Shown: positions 47,527 to 59,418, numbered from the stretch's first letter. The stretch: 64,000 nucleotides of DNA from Diphasiastrum complanatum (GCA_029204225.1 CM055110.1:38864015-38928014), one strand, 5' to 3'. A program made the numbers and translations. Notes: a model not told the origin generated them from the sequence alone.

Positions 47527-50380
47527 TCACTCGCTCATTTTTTGCCCTAGGGCTTCGAACAATTGGAAGCAGAGCTTACTTCCGTAGTTTAGTGGCCCCA
47601 AGTACTCTCGTATCTTTTCGATGAAGCCCATTTCCTGCCAGTCTTCTATCATGGTGACATACCGTGATGACATGAAGGCCACTTTGTAGTATAATCGAGC
47701 CATCATCTCATGGTCTTCCTCTGACTGGAGGGCGCACTTTGTTGCACACACAGATCGGCACTGGTCTTGTATTTTTGCCCGAATTCCAACAACTATAGCC
47801 TCAGGTCATCTAGGGAGATTTTATCTGAAATTTCTAGAATCACCAATCAGTTCACCAATTCAAATCGTGGCTTCTCTGTAGGCCAAGGATTTCTTCATTT
47901 CAGCGGCATGTAGAATGGATCAACTCATTTCCACGCTGATACCCTTAGCTACTCTTGCAGCCGTCTACTATCTTTTGAGACCTTGTTCCGCCATTCAGGT
48001 TGCAGTTGCAGTGCCGCAATGATCTCAGTCCTGGTGGAGTATTTAATCGATCTCTTCTTTGCCTCCCCTCATGTTGGGAGGACATTTTCTTTCGAATTTT
48101 TCCGACTCTTTGGTATCGGCCATCTTACCCCTTGGCCTGGTAGGAGAGACTGTCCTACGTCGTTGTGGTGGCCTTGCCAGGTAATCATCCAGGGCCTTAG
48201 TGCCTGTATCCCTTTCCTTTTGCCCGCTCACTCGTAGACGGCTCAGCTGCACCCGTGTCTTGCCTGGACGAGAATCTTCTTGATTTAGATGGCTCCGCCA
48301 GAAAGTCGTCATCACCCCCGATGTCAATGTTAATTTCTGGAGGGTTAGAGATGGAGTGATCTGGAAAGAGAGGTGCAGGAATGACAAGTCTAGGAGGGGG
48401 TGGGTTTAACAAATTGTACGTCGCGCCGGGGGAGCGAAGGGGTGGTGGAGAGAGGGAAGATGAAAAAACAGGGTAAGTTGGAACGAATGTTTCAAAAAAA
48501 TTAAAATCAGAATAAGATGAGGGGTTAAAAGTGGGAAGGGAAATGGAAAAAGCTCCAGAAGCAACTTCGGCTCTCTGGCTACCCGATCCCGAGCTACCAT
48601 CTGATGGTCGGGTTTGCCCATCCTTATTGTCTGTTCCATCATCGTCCCGTGGTTTCTTTGTAAGAGCACCTGCTTGGGCCTTGCACGTCGTGTCCCACAA
48701 TTGGTTCACCTTGTCCAAGACTTGCTGCAAGGCCTTTTTCGTATCTTCTAGCTGCTTCTGGGACTCGAGGGTTGATATTTTCAAATTTTCTCTTCTTGGC
48801 TTCTCGTTCCTGGATCAACCGCACATATTTTTCCATTCGGATGGTTGTGGCTTGTGGGGCCTGGAACTGTATGTCCTCGGGCTTAATTAGAGGGGCACCA
48901 ACTGTCATTGCACCCGACGATCCGTCTCATGTTTGGTCGATCTGGGCCATCTGGTGCTTCACTTGTTGCTGGACCTCTGCTAATGTGATCTTTTGTCTGA
49001 CCAACCACGGATCTGATTTTATCTGTTTCTTTTTCTTTTTCTTTTTCTTTGGACAGCTTCTGTTGCTGTGCGATCTCTTGGCCCTGGGGTTGGACCTTAT
49101 TCTCAAGCATTTGGTGCTGGCTTATCAACCAATGCATGTGGTAGATTGCTTCGGATAGGCCGATCATCAAGCATTTAGCTGTTTTAGAGAGCTTCTCCGG
49201 GTTAGTGATGGTTGGGTACTAATCAGGGGTGTGGGATGGTGAAGCTAATCCAGAAAATAAACATTGCGGAGAAAATGAAGATGGAAGTGGAGGGAGTGAA
49301 GAAACAATATTAGTAGAGATGGTGGTGGTTAGTGGAGGAGTCAGACTTCCTCTTGACTGATCTGCTTTTTCCGGTTCCTCATCACTGATCTCCATCAGGT
49401 CCGCAACATCAAAATACTGTGAAGTGTCCAAGGTATGGACTTGTTGGGCCTATGGTTGTTGGTCTTGTGACTGCTGGGCTGCTTCCATGTCTTGGAAAAT
49501 GGGACTCCCCACTCCTCCACCCCCTCCCAAAGAATGTGTTGGTGGTGAAGTTGGCGGCGTTGGCGTGGTAATTCACAAGGGTGGGGTTGTGACTTGGTCT
49601 AGTGGCACGACTTGGGTTGTGCCCATGTCTGCTATTGCTGATGATGTAGCTACTCCATTACCCCAGTCGATCGTGTGTAAGGGTGATGAGTGTGTCGGAG
49701 AGGCTGCGTGTGAGGTTGGCTTCCATTATCTGAAGCTGAATCTTCTGATGTTGTGCCATCGGGTGATTTTCTCCTGGCCTGAAGCTTTCTACGGATGCGT
49801 TGTTGCCTTGTGTCTGGCAACTAGGCCTTAGAGGTGTCGGCCTGTTGAGCTGCTGATGATGCTGCTGCTTGTGGATCTGGTTGAGAGCTTTGTGGCTTGT
49901 GTACTAGTGGAATAATATTGGTATTCATTATTTTTGGGTGGAAGCCCTGATGGTGAAGTGGCCCGTGAACGTGAACGCTGCAGTTGAGAAATGAGTGAAA
50001 TGCTTCGGGTGAGAAGGTAGGTGAAGGATTGGTCGAGATGAGAGTGAAAAGCTACAGGTGAGAAGGTAGGTGAAGGATTGGTCGAGATGAGAGTGAAAAG
50101 CTACTGGTGAGAAGGTAGGTGAAGGCATTGGTCGAGATGGAGGTGAAAGATGTGTGCAAAGTGAATGATGTTTCTGAAAGGGAGGTTGCCAAATGAGGTT
50201 GGGTAAGGAAAAATGTAAGGTATAACGTCTGAAGAAGAAGATGTTGAGGTGTCGGTCAAGGACAGAGATGTTTGGAAGATCGGTAACTGTGGAAATGGAG
50301 TTGTGGAGGTGGTGAATGAGCTAGAAAAAAACGAAGTGTTTTCTGTTGATGATGGTGTTTTCAATAGAGTAACGGGATCG
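47527..50380 (-). pseudogene. Degenerate coding region of unknown family, probably retroelement gag-like
   Basis: Several overlapping minus-strand frames have low-complexity but protein-like sequence. These are a Ser/Thr/Pro/Phe-rich N-part (50364-49928), a Gln/Lys/Glu coiled-coil-like segment with QHQMLENKVQPQGQEI (49170-48883) and another Lys/Glu-rich helix with RMEKYVRLIQEREAKKRK (48908-48639). A long frame at 48784-48197 carries LEDTKKALQQVLDKVNQLW, an acidic-Ser linker and Pro-rich tracts. A final helical piece at 47751-47527 has MMARLYYKVAFMSSRYVTMIEDW. The order (disordered Pro-rich, coiled coil, helical C-part) is compatible with a gag-like protein, but I recognise no domain. Frames are broken repeatedly, and the 49-bp tandem repeat at 50008 cannot preserve frame. 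Confidence 0.35.
50008..50150. repeat. Tandem repeat, 49 bp x 3
   Basis: Units start at 50008, 50057 and 50106 with GGTGAGAAGGTAGGTGAAGG. The first two are almost identical and the third is partial. The period is not a multiple of three. Confidence 0.92.
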
Positions 50381-50734
50381 TGATGTATGCTCGTGTGACA
50401 CTACCCCTCAGACTATGAAAAGTTTCATACTGATGTGTCGTCTGCAGGCGATGTTAGATTTGGAAAGTATTGGTGATGTCGTTTTGAATGGTAATCAAAC
50501 CATGATGGTGGATACTCGGTGGAGGTGGAGTTTAACCAAGGACAAAAGCATGGAAGGAGAGAGTGCCAAAATCAAGCATAGGATCAAGAAGACCGCCAGC
50601 AGACAGTCGCAAGAAACTCCAGAATTCGCACTTCGTTGAGGTGCAAATGGCATCATTGTCAAGGCATTTATGGACGCCGTCGTCTAGGTTCAGTTGAGAT
50701 GTGACGTGACAGCTCCATTGAGTTTGAAATTGAA

Positions 50735-51090
50735 ACCTTCGGTTGAGATTTGAGTTGTGGCCTCTGGTTGAGATTTGAGTCATAGCCTCCAGTTGAGATT
50801 TGAGTCGTAGCCTTCGGTTGAGATCTGAGTTGTAGCCTTTGGTTGATATCTGAGTTAGGTATTCCAGTCGAGGTCTGAGTGAAACCCGTCGGTTGACATC
50901 TGACAGAGGTCCTTTGGTTGAGATCTGACAGAACCCATCGATTGAGATCTGACAGAAGTCCTTCAGTTGAGATCTGACAGAAACCCTTCGATTGAGATCT
51001 GACAAAAGTCCTTCGGTTGAGATCTGATAGAAACCCTTCGGTTAAAATCTGACGGAAGTCTTTCGGTTGAGATCTGACAAACACTCTGAT
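50735..51090. repeat. 25-bp minisatellite, about 14 copies
   Basis: The unit is about CTTCGGTTGAGATCTGACAGAAACC, and the GTTGAGATCT core recurs at 50941, 50966, 50991, 51016, 51041 and 51066 (exact 25-bp spacing). Copies in the left half are more diverged. Because three units make 75 bp, all three minus-strand frames read through similar peptides, which explains two overlapping long frames here (50532-51005 and 50668-51111). Confidence 0.95.
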
Positions 51091-51369
51091 TAATATCAAC
51101 AGTGAGTACAATGGCTTGAAGTGATAACTTCAGCTTGATTGTTGAGCGTGATAACGCTGGCTACTAATGAACTCTGATTATAATGTTAAAACAACACTTA
51201 CAGATTGATTCAGCTAATAGTATATATTTACAAGTGTCTTCAAAAAATATCTTACAGGCATTGAATGCTATTTACGCTAGTCTTTGTATATGTACAAAGT
51301 GGGTAACCACCCTTGGGATATTTAGCAGTCCAACTATTTTTAGGGTTCATAATAAGTTGGCGACGTCGA

Positions 51370-51800
51370 TCTGCCACTGTTGGAAAAACCCAAAAAATGC
51401 GAAGGTGCCCTTGAACAAAGAAAGCATGTAAATTCCGAAGGTGCAAAAATCCTGAAGGTGCCTTTAAAGCGAAGGTAGAGAAATGCAAAAAAGACGACAG
51501 TGCCTTTAAAATAAAATTTGGTCACAGTGTTGCATTTTTTCCAAAGGTGCAAAAATGTGAAAAACTCGACAGTGCCTCTAAAATGAAATTTGGTCAGAGT
51601 GTTGCATTTTTTCCGAAGGTGCAAAAATGCGAAAAATCCGACAGTGCCTTTAGAATGAAATTTGGCTGAGTGTCGCTTTTTTTCGGATAGTGTCACTCTT
51701 TTCCGACAGTGTCGCTTTTTTTTCGATAGTGTGAAAAATGCAAAAAGGTGAAGGTGTCGTAAAAAATGATTAAGGCACAAAAATCCCTAAGGTGTGAAAA
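51370..51800. repeat. 72-bp tandem repeat within a CGAAGGTGC-rich tract
   Basis: GACAGTGCCT starts units at 51496, 51568 and 51640 (72-bp period), each with AAATTTGGTCASAGTGTTGCATTTTTTCC and RAAGGTGCAAAAATG. Shorter related phrases extend to both sides. Non-coding. Confidence 0.88.
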
Positions 51801-51889
51801 GGGTGAAAAAAGATGACAGTGTCTTAAAACAAAAATGTTTTAAGAAAAATCAGAAGGTCCAAAATATCTTGTCGGCCTTCGGTTGTTTT

Positions 51890-52405
51890 CAGGATGCTCA
51901 TTACTTGAACAATTTGTTTAAGGCTGAGCATAAGAAATCTAACAGTTTCTTGGATAGCCAAGATACAATATTTTCTCCAAGAAAGATAGTATAGGCACTT
52001 GTGGATTTTCTATCCACCTTGTCACTTGCAAAATTTGAGTTTGAGTAGGCAACCATTAATAGATCCTGACTTTTGTAGAACAATCCATAATCATTTGTAG
52101 AGAACACATATCTCTAGACTCTCTTGGCCGATTTCCAATGATAGATTTTTGGATCTTGCATGAATTGACTTAGCTTGTGCACAAAAGATCAAATCAGGCC
52201 TAATGATGGTCAACCAAATTAGGGAGCCAATAAGACTCCTAAAAAGGGTGATGTCCTTGAAGGATCTTCCATCTCCCTTGATAGGATCTTTTACAACATG
52301 TGTGAAAAATGATAAAACATATCTTCCTATGTTGACTTTGGGGACTATGCTCACCTTATTTCTTGTAAATATTTTATTGTACATAGAGGAATGTGAGTTA
52401 AGCAC
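51890..52405 (-). pseudogene. Copia RT/RNase H fragment
   Basis: Reading downward: FRSLIGSLIWLTIIRPDLIF (52290-52200), then YSNSNFASDKVDRKSTSAYT and NIVSWLSKK (52060-51940). These are the late RT and RNase H start of a Copia pol. No flanking LTR was identified. Confidence 0.85.
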
Positions 52406-52678
52406 ATATCCTTCTAGAATAGGTCGAGTTTGAGTTAGGTAGATCCATATTTATGTCATGCAAAAAGTTAGATAACATGCAATGTCATTCAAAGTGTGTG
52501 CATGCAACATGCAAATCAGTTTACATGATCTACACATGTCTAGGTAGTTTAGAGAGTTGACATACAGTCCATGCAATATCCATGCATGCAGTTTTACATG
52601 TGGATCTATGATAGTTGAGTTAACTAAAAGATGTGGACATTCCATGCAACTCCACTATAGAAACTCGAGCCTCATTGA

Positions 52679-53006
52679 TGTAGGAAAATTTTGGCTTATT
52701 TGGCCATATTATGAATATTGAGATTTTGGTGATTTTGGCTCATTCTCTCTCTAGCTGAATGTTTGGACTCCATATTCTCTCTCTACTTGAGAGCAGCCTG
52801 TGTTTCCCATAGTGAGCACTTAGAATATTTTCTAATCAGTATCTATCATAGTGAGGGCTTAGTTTTTTGAGTCTGTGATATGTCATTGTGCTCTTGCCTT
52901 GAATTTTTCTAGTAATCTGTTCTTTGATCATTCATGTGCAATCACAACACCTCAATAAGATCTTGTAAGATGTGTAGTGAAGTTTACACGTGCCAAAAAT
53001 TTCACA
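52679..53006 (+). repeat. 5' LTR of a Copia element (328 bp)
   Basis: Begins TGTAGGAAAATTTTGG and ends AAAAATTTCACA directly before a primer-binding site. TG...CA ends and size suit a small Copia LTR. Confidence 0.7.
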
Positions 53007-53018
53007 TGGTATCGGAGG
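53007..53018 (+). other. Primer-binding site (TGGTATCGGAGG)
   Basis: Two mismatches to the initiator tRNA-Met site, immediately after the LTR and upstream of a gag frame on the same strand. Confidence 0.7.
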
Positions 53019-53412
53019 TTTGTGCTTTGTAGAGGTGAGGGTACATACATCAGATCTTGAGTGCTTTTGCTTGTAGAAACTCGGATTTGGGAGAGGGATC
53101 CAAACTCATTGGCAATTCAACCATCTATGGATCGTAAGTGGATCAAATCAAGCCTGATTTGCTTCAGCTGAGCCCTGTACGGATAGAGAGCTCACACGTG
53201 TGAAATCAACCCTCTTTGTTTGAGTGCTACTTCTCAAGGAATAGAAGTTGACATCAAGTTGATTGATTTTATATTGTGAGCTTGATCTTACATATTCTGT
53301 TGCAAGATTTCAATAGTTTGGATCAAAATTTCAAGTTAGATCCTAGATTGAGAGAATAACAACACATTCAATTCCATTTTTTGTCATTACTAGGAAATCT
53401 CTCAAAGAGAAC

Positions 53413-54674
53413 ATGTCTTCAACTGGTTCATATTTTTTGGAGCATAGTGAGAGATTAACATCTTCCAATTGTGCAATGTGGAAGATAAGAATGGAATCAT
53501 TATTGATTCTACAAGATGTAATGGACATTGTGAGTGGAGTTGAAGAAGAACCTGTAGCTCCTAATGAAGCTGCAACATTTAAGAAGAGAACTAAAATTGC
53601 CCTTCATTTCATAAAAATGAATGTCACAAATGAAGTGTTAAGGGAGATCAGTATATGCACTACTGCCAAGGAGGCTTGGGACAGTCTTAAAACAATCTAT
53701 GAAATTAAGAATACATCAAGATTGCTTACACTTAGAAGCCAAATATTTCTAAGTTATCGGAGAGTTGATGAGAGTGCTTTAACTTATGTTATGACAGTTA
53801 AAGGTCTTCATCAAGAGTTAGCTGGTATTGGAGATGCTCTAAAGAGCACTGAGCTTGTTCAAGTAGTCCTTAATGGACTAAGAGATGAGTATGACAATAT
53901 TGTGCAGACTTATGCTGTCAAGGAGGAGCTACCATCTTTGGAGACTCTTCAAGGAGTTCTCATTGTTGAAGAAAGCAAGCAAGAGAACAAGATGCTGAGG
54001 ATCAACAGACTTTCATTGAAGGATAGTGGAGATGACAAATCACTCTTTACCAAGGACAAGTTAAGAGGCAAGGGCAAAGGTCAACAACACTTCAAGAAGG
54101 ACAAGAACAAGGCCAAAGAAGGTGGTGAGGATCAATCCTCACAAACTGCAACATCAAGTGGCAAGAAGAAGCTATCAATGATCAAATGTTTCTTTTTGTG
54201 GCAAAAAAATCCACTATGCATCAAATTGTTTCAAGAAGAAGAACCAGTCCAAGCAAGCTAACCTTACTAATGAGGAAGAGTGTGAGGGTAATGAGAGTGA
54301 GGGGGAGATTCTTTAATGATGTCTTCTTTTTCATCTTTTTCTATGGTGGATAGATAGTGAGGCTTGTTCCCATATGTCTAGTTCTAGAAACTCTTTCACA
54401 AGTCTCATGCCATAGTTAGGTTCAAAAAGATCAAATTATAGTGCATGCATCATCATCAAAATCCTTTTGTTTGAATGATGTACTTTATGTGCCTAAACTA
54501 ACCAAGAACCTCATTAGTGTAGGACAGTTGTTTGATAGTGGATTGGATGTCAAATTTCATGTTGACAAGTGTGTAATCTCGAGGGAGAATGAAGTGATAG
54601 CTAGAGGATCTAGAATTGGAAAGTTGTACAAGCTAGATTCTAGAGAGAGTGCTAACATTTCTGATGTTGCTTAG
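53413..54674 (+). pseudogene. Copia gag, zinc knuckle and gag-pre-integrase segment
   Basis: A 282-codon frame at 53413-54261 encodes a UBN2-type Copia gag, with NCAMWKIRMESLLI, ISICTTAKEAWDSLKTIYE, LRSQIFLSYRRVDES and VVLNGLRDEYDNIV, then a Lys/Gly-rich region. A single-base slip at about 54190 breaks the CCHC knuckle; the alternative frame reads FCGKKIHYASNC. Protease is mostly lost. The frame 54441-54674 has LNDVLYVPKLTKNLISVGQL, DVKFHVDKCVISRE and GKLYKLDS, the end of protease and the gag-pre-integrase region. It stops at the junction with minus-strand integrase at about 54660. The gag frame is the best preserved gag in the window. Confidence 0.9.
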
Positions 54675-55540
54675 GAACATAAACTTTATATTCTTTCTTA
54701 GAAGATGCATATCCAACAAAATTACCTTCAATAGCACTAGGATAATCTTTTTTCCTAGTCTCTAAAGGAACATGCACATAACATAAGCAGCCAAAGAGCC
54801 TAAGATGATTTACCTTCGACTTTTTCTTGTACAACATTTCAAATGGTGTTCTTCCTTCTATAGCAAGGTTAGGAAGCCTATTACAAAGATAATTTGCACA
54901 TGCAATTGCTTCTTCCCAAAATTGCTTCTTCCCAAAATTTTGCACATTCACACAATGTTCTATTTTTCCTTTCAGCAACTCCATTTTGTTGAGGAGTATA
55001 AGAACAAGAACATTCTCTCTGTATTCCCCCTTGCCCACAATAGTCTTTAAACTCTTGAGAGGTATATTCACCTCCACTATCACTTCTCAAACTTTTAACT
55101 TGAAAGAAAACTGCTTTTCTACATAAGCTTTGAAAGTAAGGAAGACATCATAAACCATGGCTTTAGAAGATAGCATGTAGATCCAAGAATATCTTGTGTA
55201 ATCATCTATAAAAGAAATAAAACAATTTGCTCCTCCTTTGCTCTTGGAAGAAGAGAGATGAACATCAGAATGCATGAGCTCAAATGGATGTTGAGTCTTG
55301 ATGCTGGATCTTGGAAAATGTACTATGTGTCATTTTGCCAAAACACAAGCTTCACAAGGATGAAGCTCCTTTGTCAATGTCTTTGGTAGTCCAACAACTT
55401 TTCTTCCTTGATTATAAATTGCATGGCTTTGAAATTGGGATGACCTAATCTCTTATGCCATAGATCCTCTTGATGAACTACATAACTTGAGTATCAATCT
55501 TCACAATCCCAATGCTAGCATGTCCATTGTCTTAGTCCAG
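54655..55540 (-). pseudogene. Copia integrase remnant, inverted relative to the gag to its left
   Basis: Reading downward: LWHKRLGHPNFKAM (55440-55400, the gag-pre-integrase HHCC start), then CFISFIDDYTRYSWIYMLSS (55235-55175), MRSDSGGEYTSQEF (55090-55045), YTPQQNGVAERKNRTL (55010-54960), RTPFEMLYKKKSKVNHLRLFGC and a C-terminal FVGYASSKKEYKVY (54720-54660). The D-D-E residues are all visible but the frame shifts near 54950 and 55090. The insertion of a repeated CCCAAAATTGCTTCTT at 54914-54945 is a small tandem duplication. Confidence 0.9.
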
Positions 55541-55987
55541 GTTCGTATTTTGTAGCACCAAAGTAAGTCTTTTGGTACCGATTTCAACTAGGCAAGTAAT
55601 AATTGAACTAGATCATTAAAATATAGTATCTCAAAAAGAAAAGACGAAGGGGGGGGGGGAGGGATGCTAGTAATGTATCAAATATACCAAGAGAAAAAAA
55701 ATCATGTGGCTCCATTAATTAGTTGGTTCAACGATCATCAATTAGCTCAAATTTCTTGGTCATGTCGTTGCACAGGCAAGAAGACTATGCATTAGCATTG
55801 TTCCTAATTGGAGGATTACTATACTTCATTTCAAACTATTTGCTATCTTGATTGAAATGCTCAATCAAAATCCTGAGCTCAAAGCAATGAAGGAAAATCA
55901 TCTACCATGGATCCCACATGATTGAATGCTTTGCTTATAGGCACGTTCACAGCTCAACCAGTTTTCACAATATCTTTATCGATTTAT

Positions 55988-56037
<50 letters not shown>

Positions 56038-56245
56038 ATGGCATGTTAACTTGTTAAATTCGCACACATAGATGCTAGCCATGCAAACAGCCATCGCTCC
56101 TGTGCCAACCCATGCTCCATCCCCCGAGCGCAGCTCCATCACTCCTGCACTCAAAAAGGCGTAGGGAAATCTAAAAATGTTAAAAAAAAAAGGTAAATCC
56201 TTCGAAGTTCTAAGAGGGCGAAATTTTTTTCAAGTGGTTTACGAA
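55541..56245. other. No gene; contains a (GA)n microsatellite
   Basis: Non-coding. A (GA)n run lies at 55991-56033 and a short G-run at 55650. No LTR end recognised. Confidence 0.6.
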
Positions 56246-56355
56246 GGGAAAGGCCCTCATTCTCGGGCCTTCCCAAATTAAGGCCTTGGGCCCTGGGGCT
56301 CACGCCCTGGCCAGAGGCCTAAAATCAGGGAAGGCCCTCAATGGGGGGCCTTCCC
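56246..56355. repeat. Paired GC-rich inverted repeats (GGGAAGGCCC arms)
   Basis: GGGAAAGGCCC at 56246-56256 faces GGGCCTTCCC at 56265-56274. GGGAAGGCCC at 56328-56337 faces GGGCCTTCCC at 56346-56355. All four arms are compatible, so two small hairpins or one larger one could form. The block sits in a GC-rich island within AT-rich DNA. Confidence 0.85.
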
Positions 56356-57064
56356 CTTTATAAAAAATCTGACCCACCCACTTTCTCCCCTCCCCATGTC
56401 AGTTGCCCTCCCTCTCTTTGCTACTTGCTGGGCTCCTCTATGGGTCTGCTACATCGATGCTGCGCTCCATGGCTTTGCTCCGATTCCTTGCGTAGATTTG
56501 CTCCGCGTGGTCATGCTACCCCATGTCACTGCTAGCGCTACGATTGAAGCAAAAGAGGAGAAGAAGATACTGATTGACACTTTTTTTTCTTGATACTGAT
56601 TACAAGGAATTAGCGATTCAGCAGCAGGTCGAATTGGCAATCCAGTTTTCCATCTGACAACGAATCAGCAATCCACCTTGACAGTGCATCAGTAGTCCGC
56701 CTGAGCACTAGAAAGTTTCATGAGCTGCTTGATGCAAAAGAAGTTGGTATCACTCAGTATGGAGCAGTAATTTAAGCGCAGGAATTAAGCATGCGTATGT
56801 GTTAGCATAGCAGCCTTTGCAACATATTGACATATTTGACACTGGTTAAGAAGATAAAGTCCAGGTATTTTCATTCACTCACCTCAGTTTTTCTAAGTAG
56901 ATGCGGAGCTTGAAACCTGATGTGATTTTGTGGGAGGTCAAGCCTGTTGCTGTTTGTGACACTATGCTAGAGTCTTCATTACAACACAAAGTAAAAAACT
57001 ACCCTAAAAATCTACAAACAAGCATTTGAGTCCTCATAATACCTAGCTTGAAATTAGAAGGGAA
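56356..57064. other. No gene seen
   Basis: A GC-richer stretch to about 56560, then ordinary AT-rich sequence. Short frames here carry no motif. Confidence 0.45.
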
Positions 57065-57365
57065 AAATGAAAGGTGTCATTTTTTCAGTAATATTCAACA
57101 TGAAAGTTAGCATTTATGTATCATTTGTCAATAACATTCAAATTGAAAGATAACATTGGTTGTAACATTCAATGGAAGACCATTTATTAGTACCATTGAA
57201 GTTGAAAAGACATCATTTCTCATTACAATTTGAAAGGTAGCATTTCTCATTAACATTCAATGTGGTACCATGTTTCACTAAGATTGAAGTTGAAAGGTAT
57301 AATTTGTTAGTGACATCTAGGAAAGGTATCATTTGTTACTAACACTCAACATGAAATGTAAGTTC
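57065..57365. repeat. Degenerate tandem repeat, CATTTGTTAGTAACATTCAA-type units
   Basis: About seven to nine diverged units of some 35-45 bp, each with a TCATTT(G/C)T(T/C)A(G/T)TAACATTCAA core and a (G/A)TTGAAAGGTA ending. Non-coding. Confidence 0.75.
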
Positions 57366-59353
57366 ACGTTTTGCCTTTCAAATGAAATGTGTAATTATTT
57401 TGGACCTTTTTAAAACTTTTTTTTGACTAGGGACTTGTAGATTTCAAGATTCCCTTTTGAATTTTCTTGTAGCTTGAAGTTTTCAAGATTCCCTCGCAGA
57501 TTTGTCATATTACATTCCATTACATTGAGAAGAATATAACGAACTAGCATATGAAGATCAGGCTTGAAATTTGACATGCACCCGTTTGCCTTTCACCCTG
57601 ATGAGCTATTTTTGGCCCTCCCTTGCAAAGCAAGGAGGACTTAGCAATCATGTCAAACATTGACATGCTTGTGTTTGGTTTAATTTCAAAAATAAATGTT
57701 TTTTATTTGTATTTTGGGTTTTCTTGAGTTAGACATGTGGCAATTTTAAATAGATTGGCTACTTTTGTAGGTTTTTTTTCTTGCTATTGCTTTTTTTTTT
57801 CTCCTTTTTCAAATATTTATATATATTTTGGGTGGCTTCTTGATTATTGAGAGATTGACATGTGGCTTTTCATTTGTTGTGGTCTTCGATTCCAAGTTTC
57901 CCTCGTTCGACATCACATTTCTTGCCATTTTCAGGGTGCTCGTTGTCGCTGCATGCAACGGTCTTTGGGTGAGACGGACGTGATCGGCTGTTTTTGGAGG
58001 ATTGTAGTCTCTTCATGCTACAATGACCAGGTGTTTTGCTTTTGCGTCTTTCTGTGCACATGCAATCATCGAGTAGCTCTAAGTTCTTTACCACTTACAA
58101 GGGTGCTTTCTTCTTGCTTTTGTGTGTGGCTCTACAATCATGGCCTCAGTTCTAAGTTTTCAGCATTGTGCCTCTACAATGATGGAGCTCTGACTTCTTT
58201 AGTACGGTGCCTTTGTCTCCGACAATCATCGACCTCTGAGTTCTTTAGCATGGCTTCACTAACAAATATTGAAACAGTAAGTAGATTTTAACTAGTATTT
58301 TGTTTGAGTTTGATCTTGTATAACCAGCTAAAAGGATATAGTATTTTAGTTATTCGAACTAATTATAATCTTGAAGCCGAATACCTGAATTATGATTTAA
58401 ATTTTAGACACAAAATATACAATAACTTGTCATAAATTGCAAGCGTCGGCTTCAAGCTATATCATAAGAATGGGGTTCATGTGGATGCACATCTTAGCAC
58501 TCTAAGGTGTCCGGTAAGGCTGGCCTGATTATTTGAAATAGTCAACAAAGATGATTTATATTTGTTGTTGTAGCCTCATGGACTCAAGGTGTTGCTTCAT
58601 ACCTAAGTAGTCCATCTATGAAAGCAACTTGCGAGTAGCCATATTATCCTGACTAGCTTTGAATGAACTCAAAGCTACAATTTAATCCATTGGTTCAAAA
58701 TTGAGCTCCAACGTATTTCATCCTAGAACCATGAAATGGTTGCAACAATGCTTGAAGCAGCTGAGCAAGACTATATCAGCTTATGATTTTTTCAACATGA
58801 TTTCTTTCTATCGAGCTTCTTCCCATGAATTGGTTCGTTCTAAGCTATCAAAATATGGTAAGAGGTTGGTTCTCATAGCTTGCTTGCTAGGTTTTCCCAT
58901 ATCTTGTATAAAACTCTTTGTGACGTATGGATGTCTTCAATCAGTTGGATTGAGTACCTCCTTGGGTGCAAGATTGTTTGCAAACTAAATGTTTTCTTTG
59001 AAAATAGCCCTTGTGAGTATCTTGTTGAATTCTTTGGCGGTTGGAAACAACATAGCAGGCTGCACTTTAGCTGATTTGAATGCAAATATTTTTCATTCAT
59101 TGAGTTGGTTACTTTTTGTTGTCGCAATACCAAGGCAATTATTATACTTCAACGAATTAGCATTTAGAACAACTTTGCAGAAATACACTAAGTGTCGCAA
59201 CAGTCTGCAAAAATACACTAAGTGAAATTAGCATAAACATTCCATTAGATTGTTTTTGGATCTAGCAGCCCATTGTAGCGGGAGAGCTATTCCGCAAATA
59301 TTCATGCTCTCTTCTCCGCTTGTGTTCTCTATACTCCATCGCCCCCATCAGAT
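57366..59353. other. No gene recognised; right part should be Copia LTR
   Basis: Frames at 57860-58291 and 58701-58988 have no recognisable motif. The right end is followed by a primer-binding site, so an LTR must end near 59353 (...CCCCCATCA). A 30-bp phrase with GCAGAAATACACTAAGT is repeated at 59175 and 59205. The LTR start was not found. Confidence 0.4.
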
Positions 59354-59365
59354 TGGTATCAGAGC
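59354..59365 (+). other. Primer-binding site, initiator tRNA-Met type
   Basis: A perfect TGGTATCAGAGC, 54 bp before a Copia gag start. Confidence 0.8.
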
Positions 59366-59418
59366 TTAGTTCATATAAACCGAGAGATTAAGTTTGTTGT
59401 ATTTGTATTACTGTTAAC

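Noticed and set aside
50532-51111. Overlapping minus-strand frames of 157 and 147 codons as a repeat protein
   Set aside because: They are generated by a 25-bp minisatellite whose period rotates the frame, so length is no evidence of coding.
51252-51780. Two long minus-strand frames as genes
   Set aside because: They lie over the 72-bp tandem repeat tract and have repeat-derived, low-complexity sequence with no motif.
50008-51800. CRISPR-like array
   Set aside because: The repeats are directly tandem without spacers, and the window is plainly eukaryotic.
57860-58291. Cys-rich 143-codon plus-strand frame as a possible secreted protein
   Set aside because: No signal peptide, no regular Cys pattern and no neighbouring gene structure. 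It looks like chance in a C/T-rich stretch.
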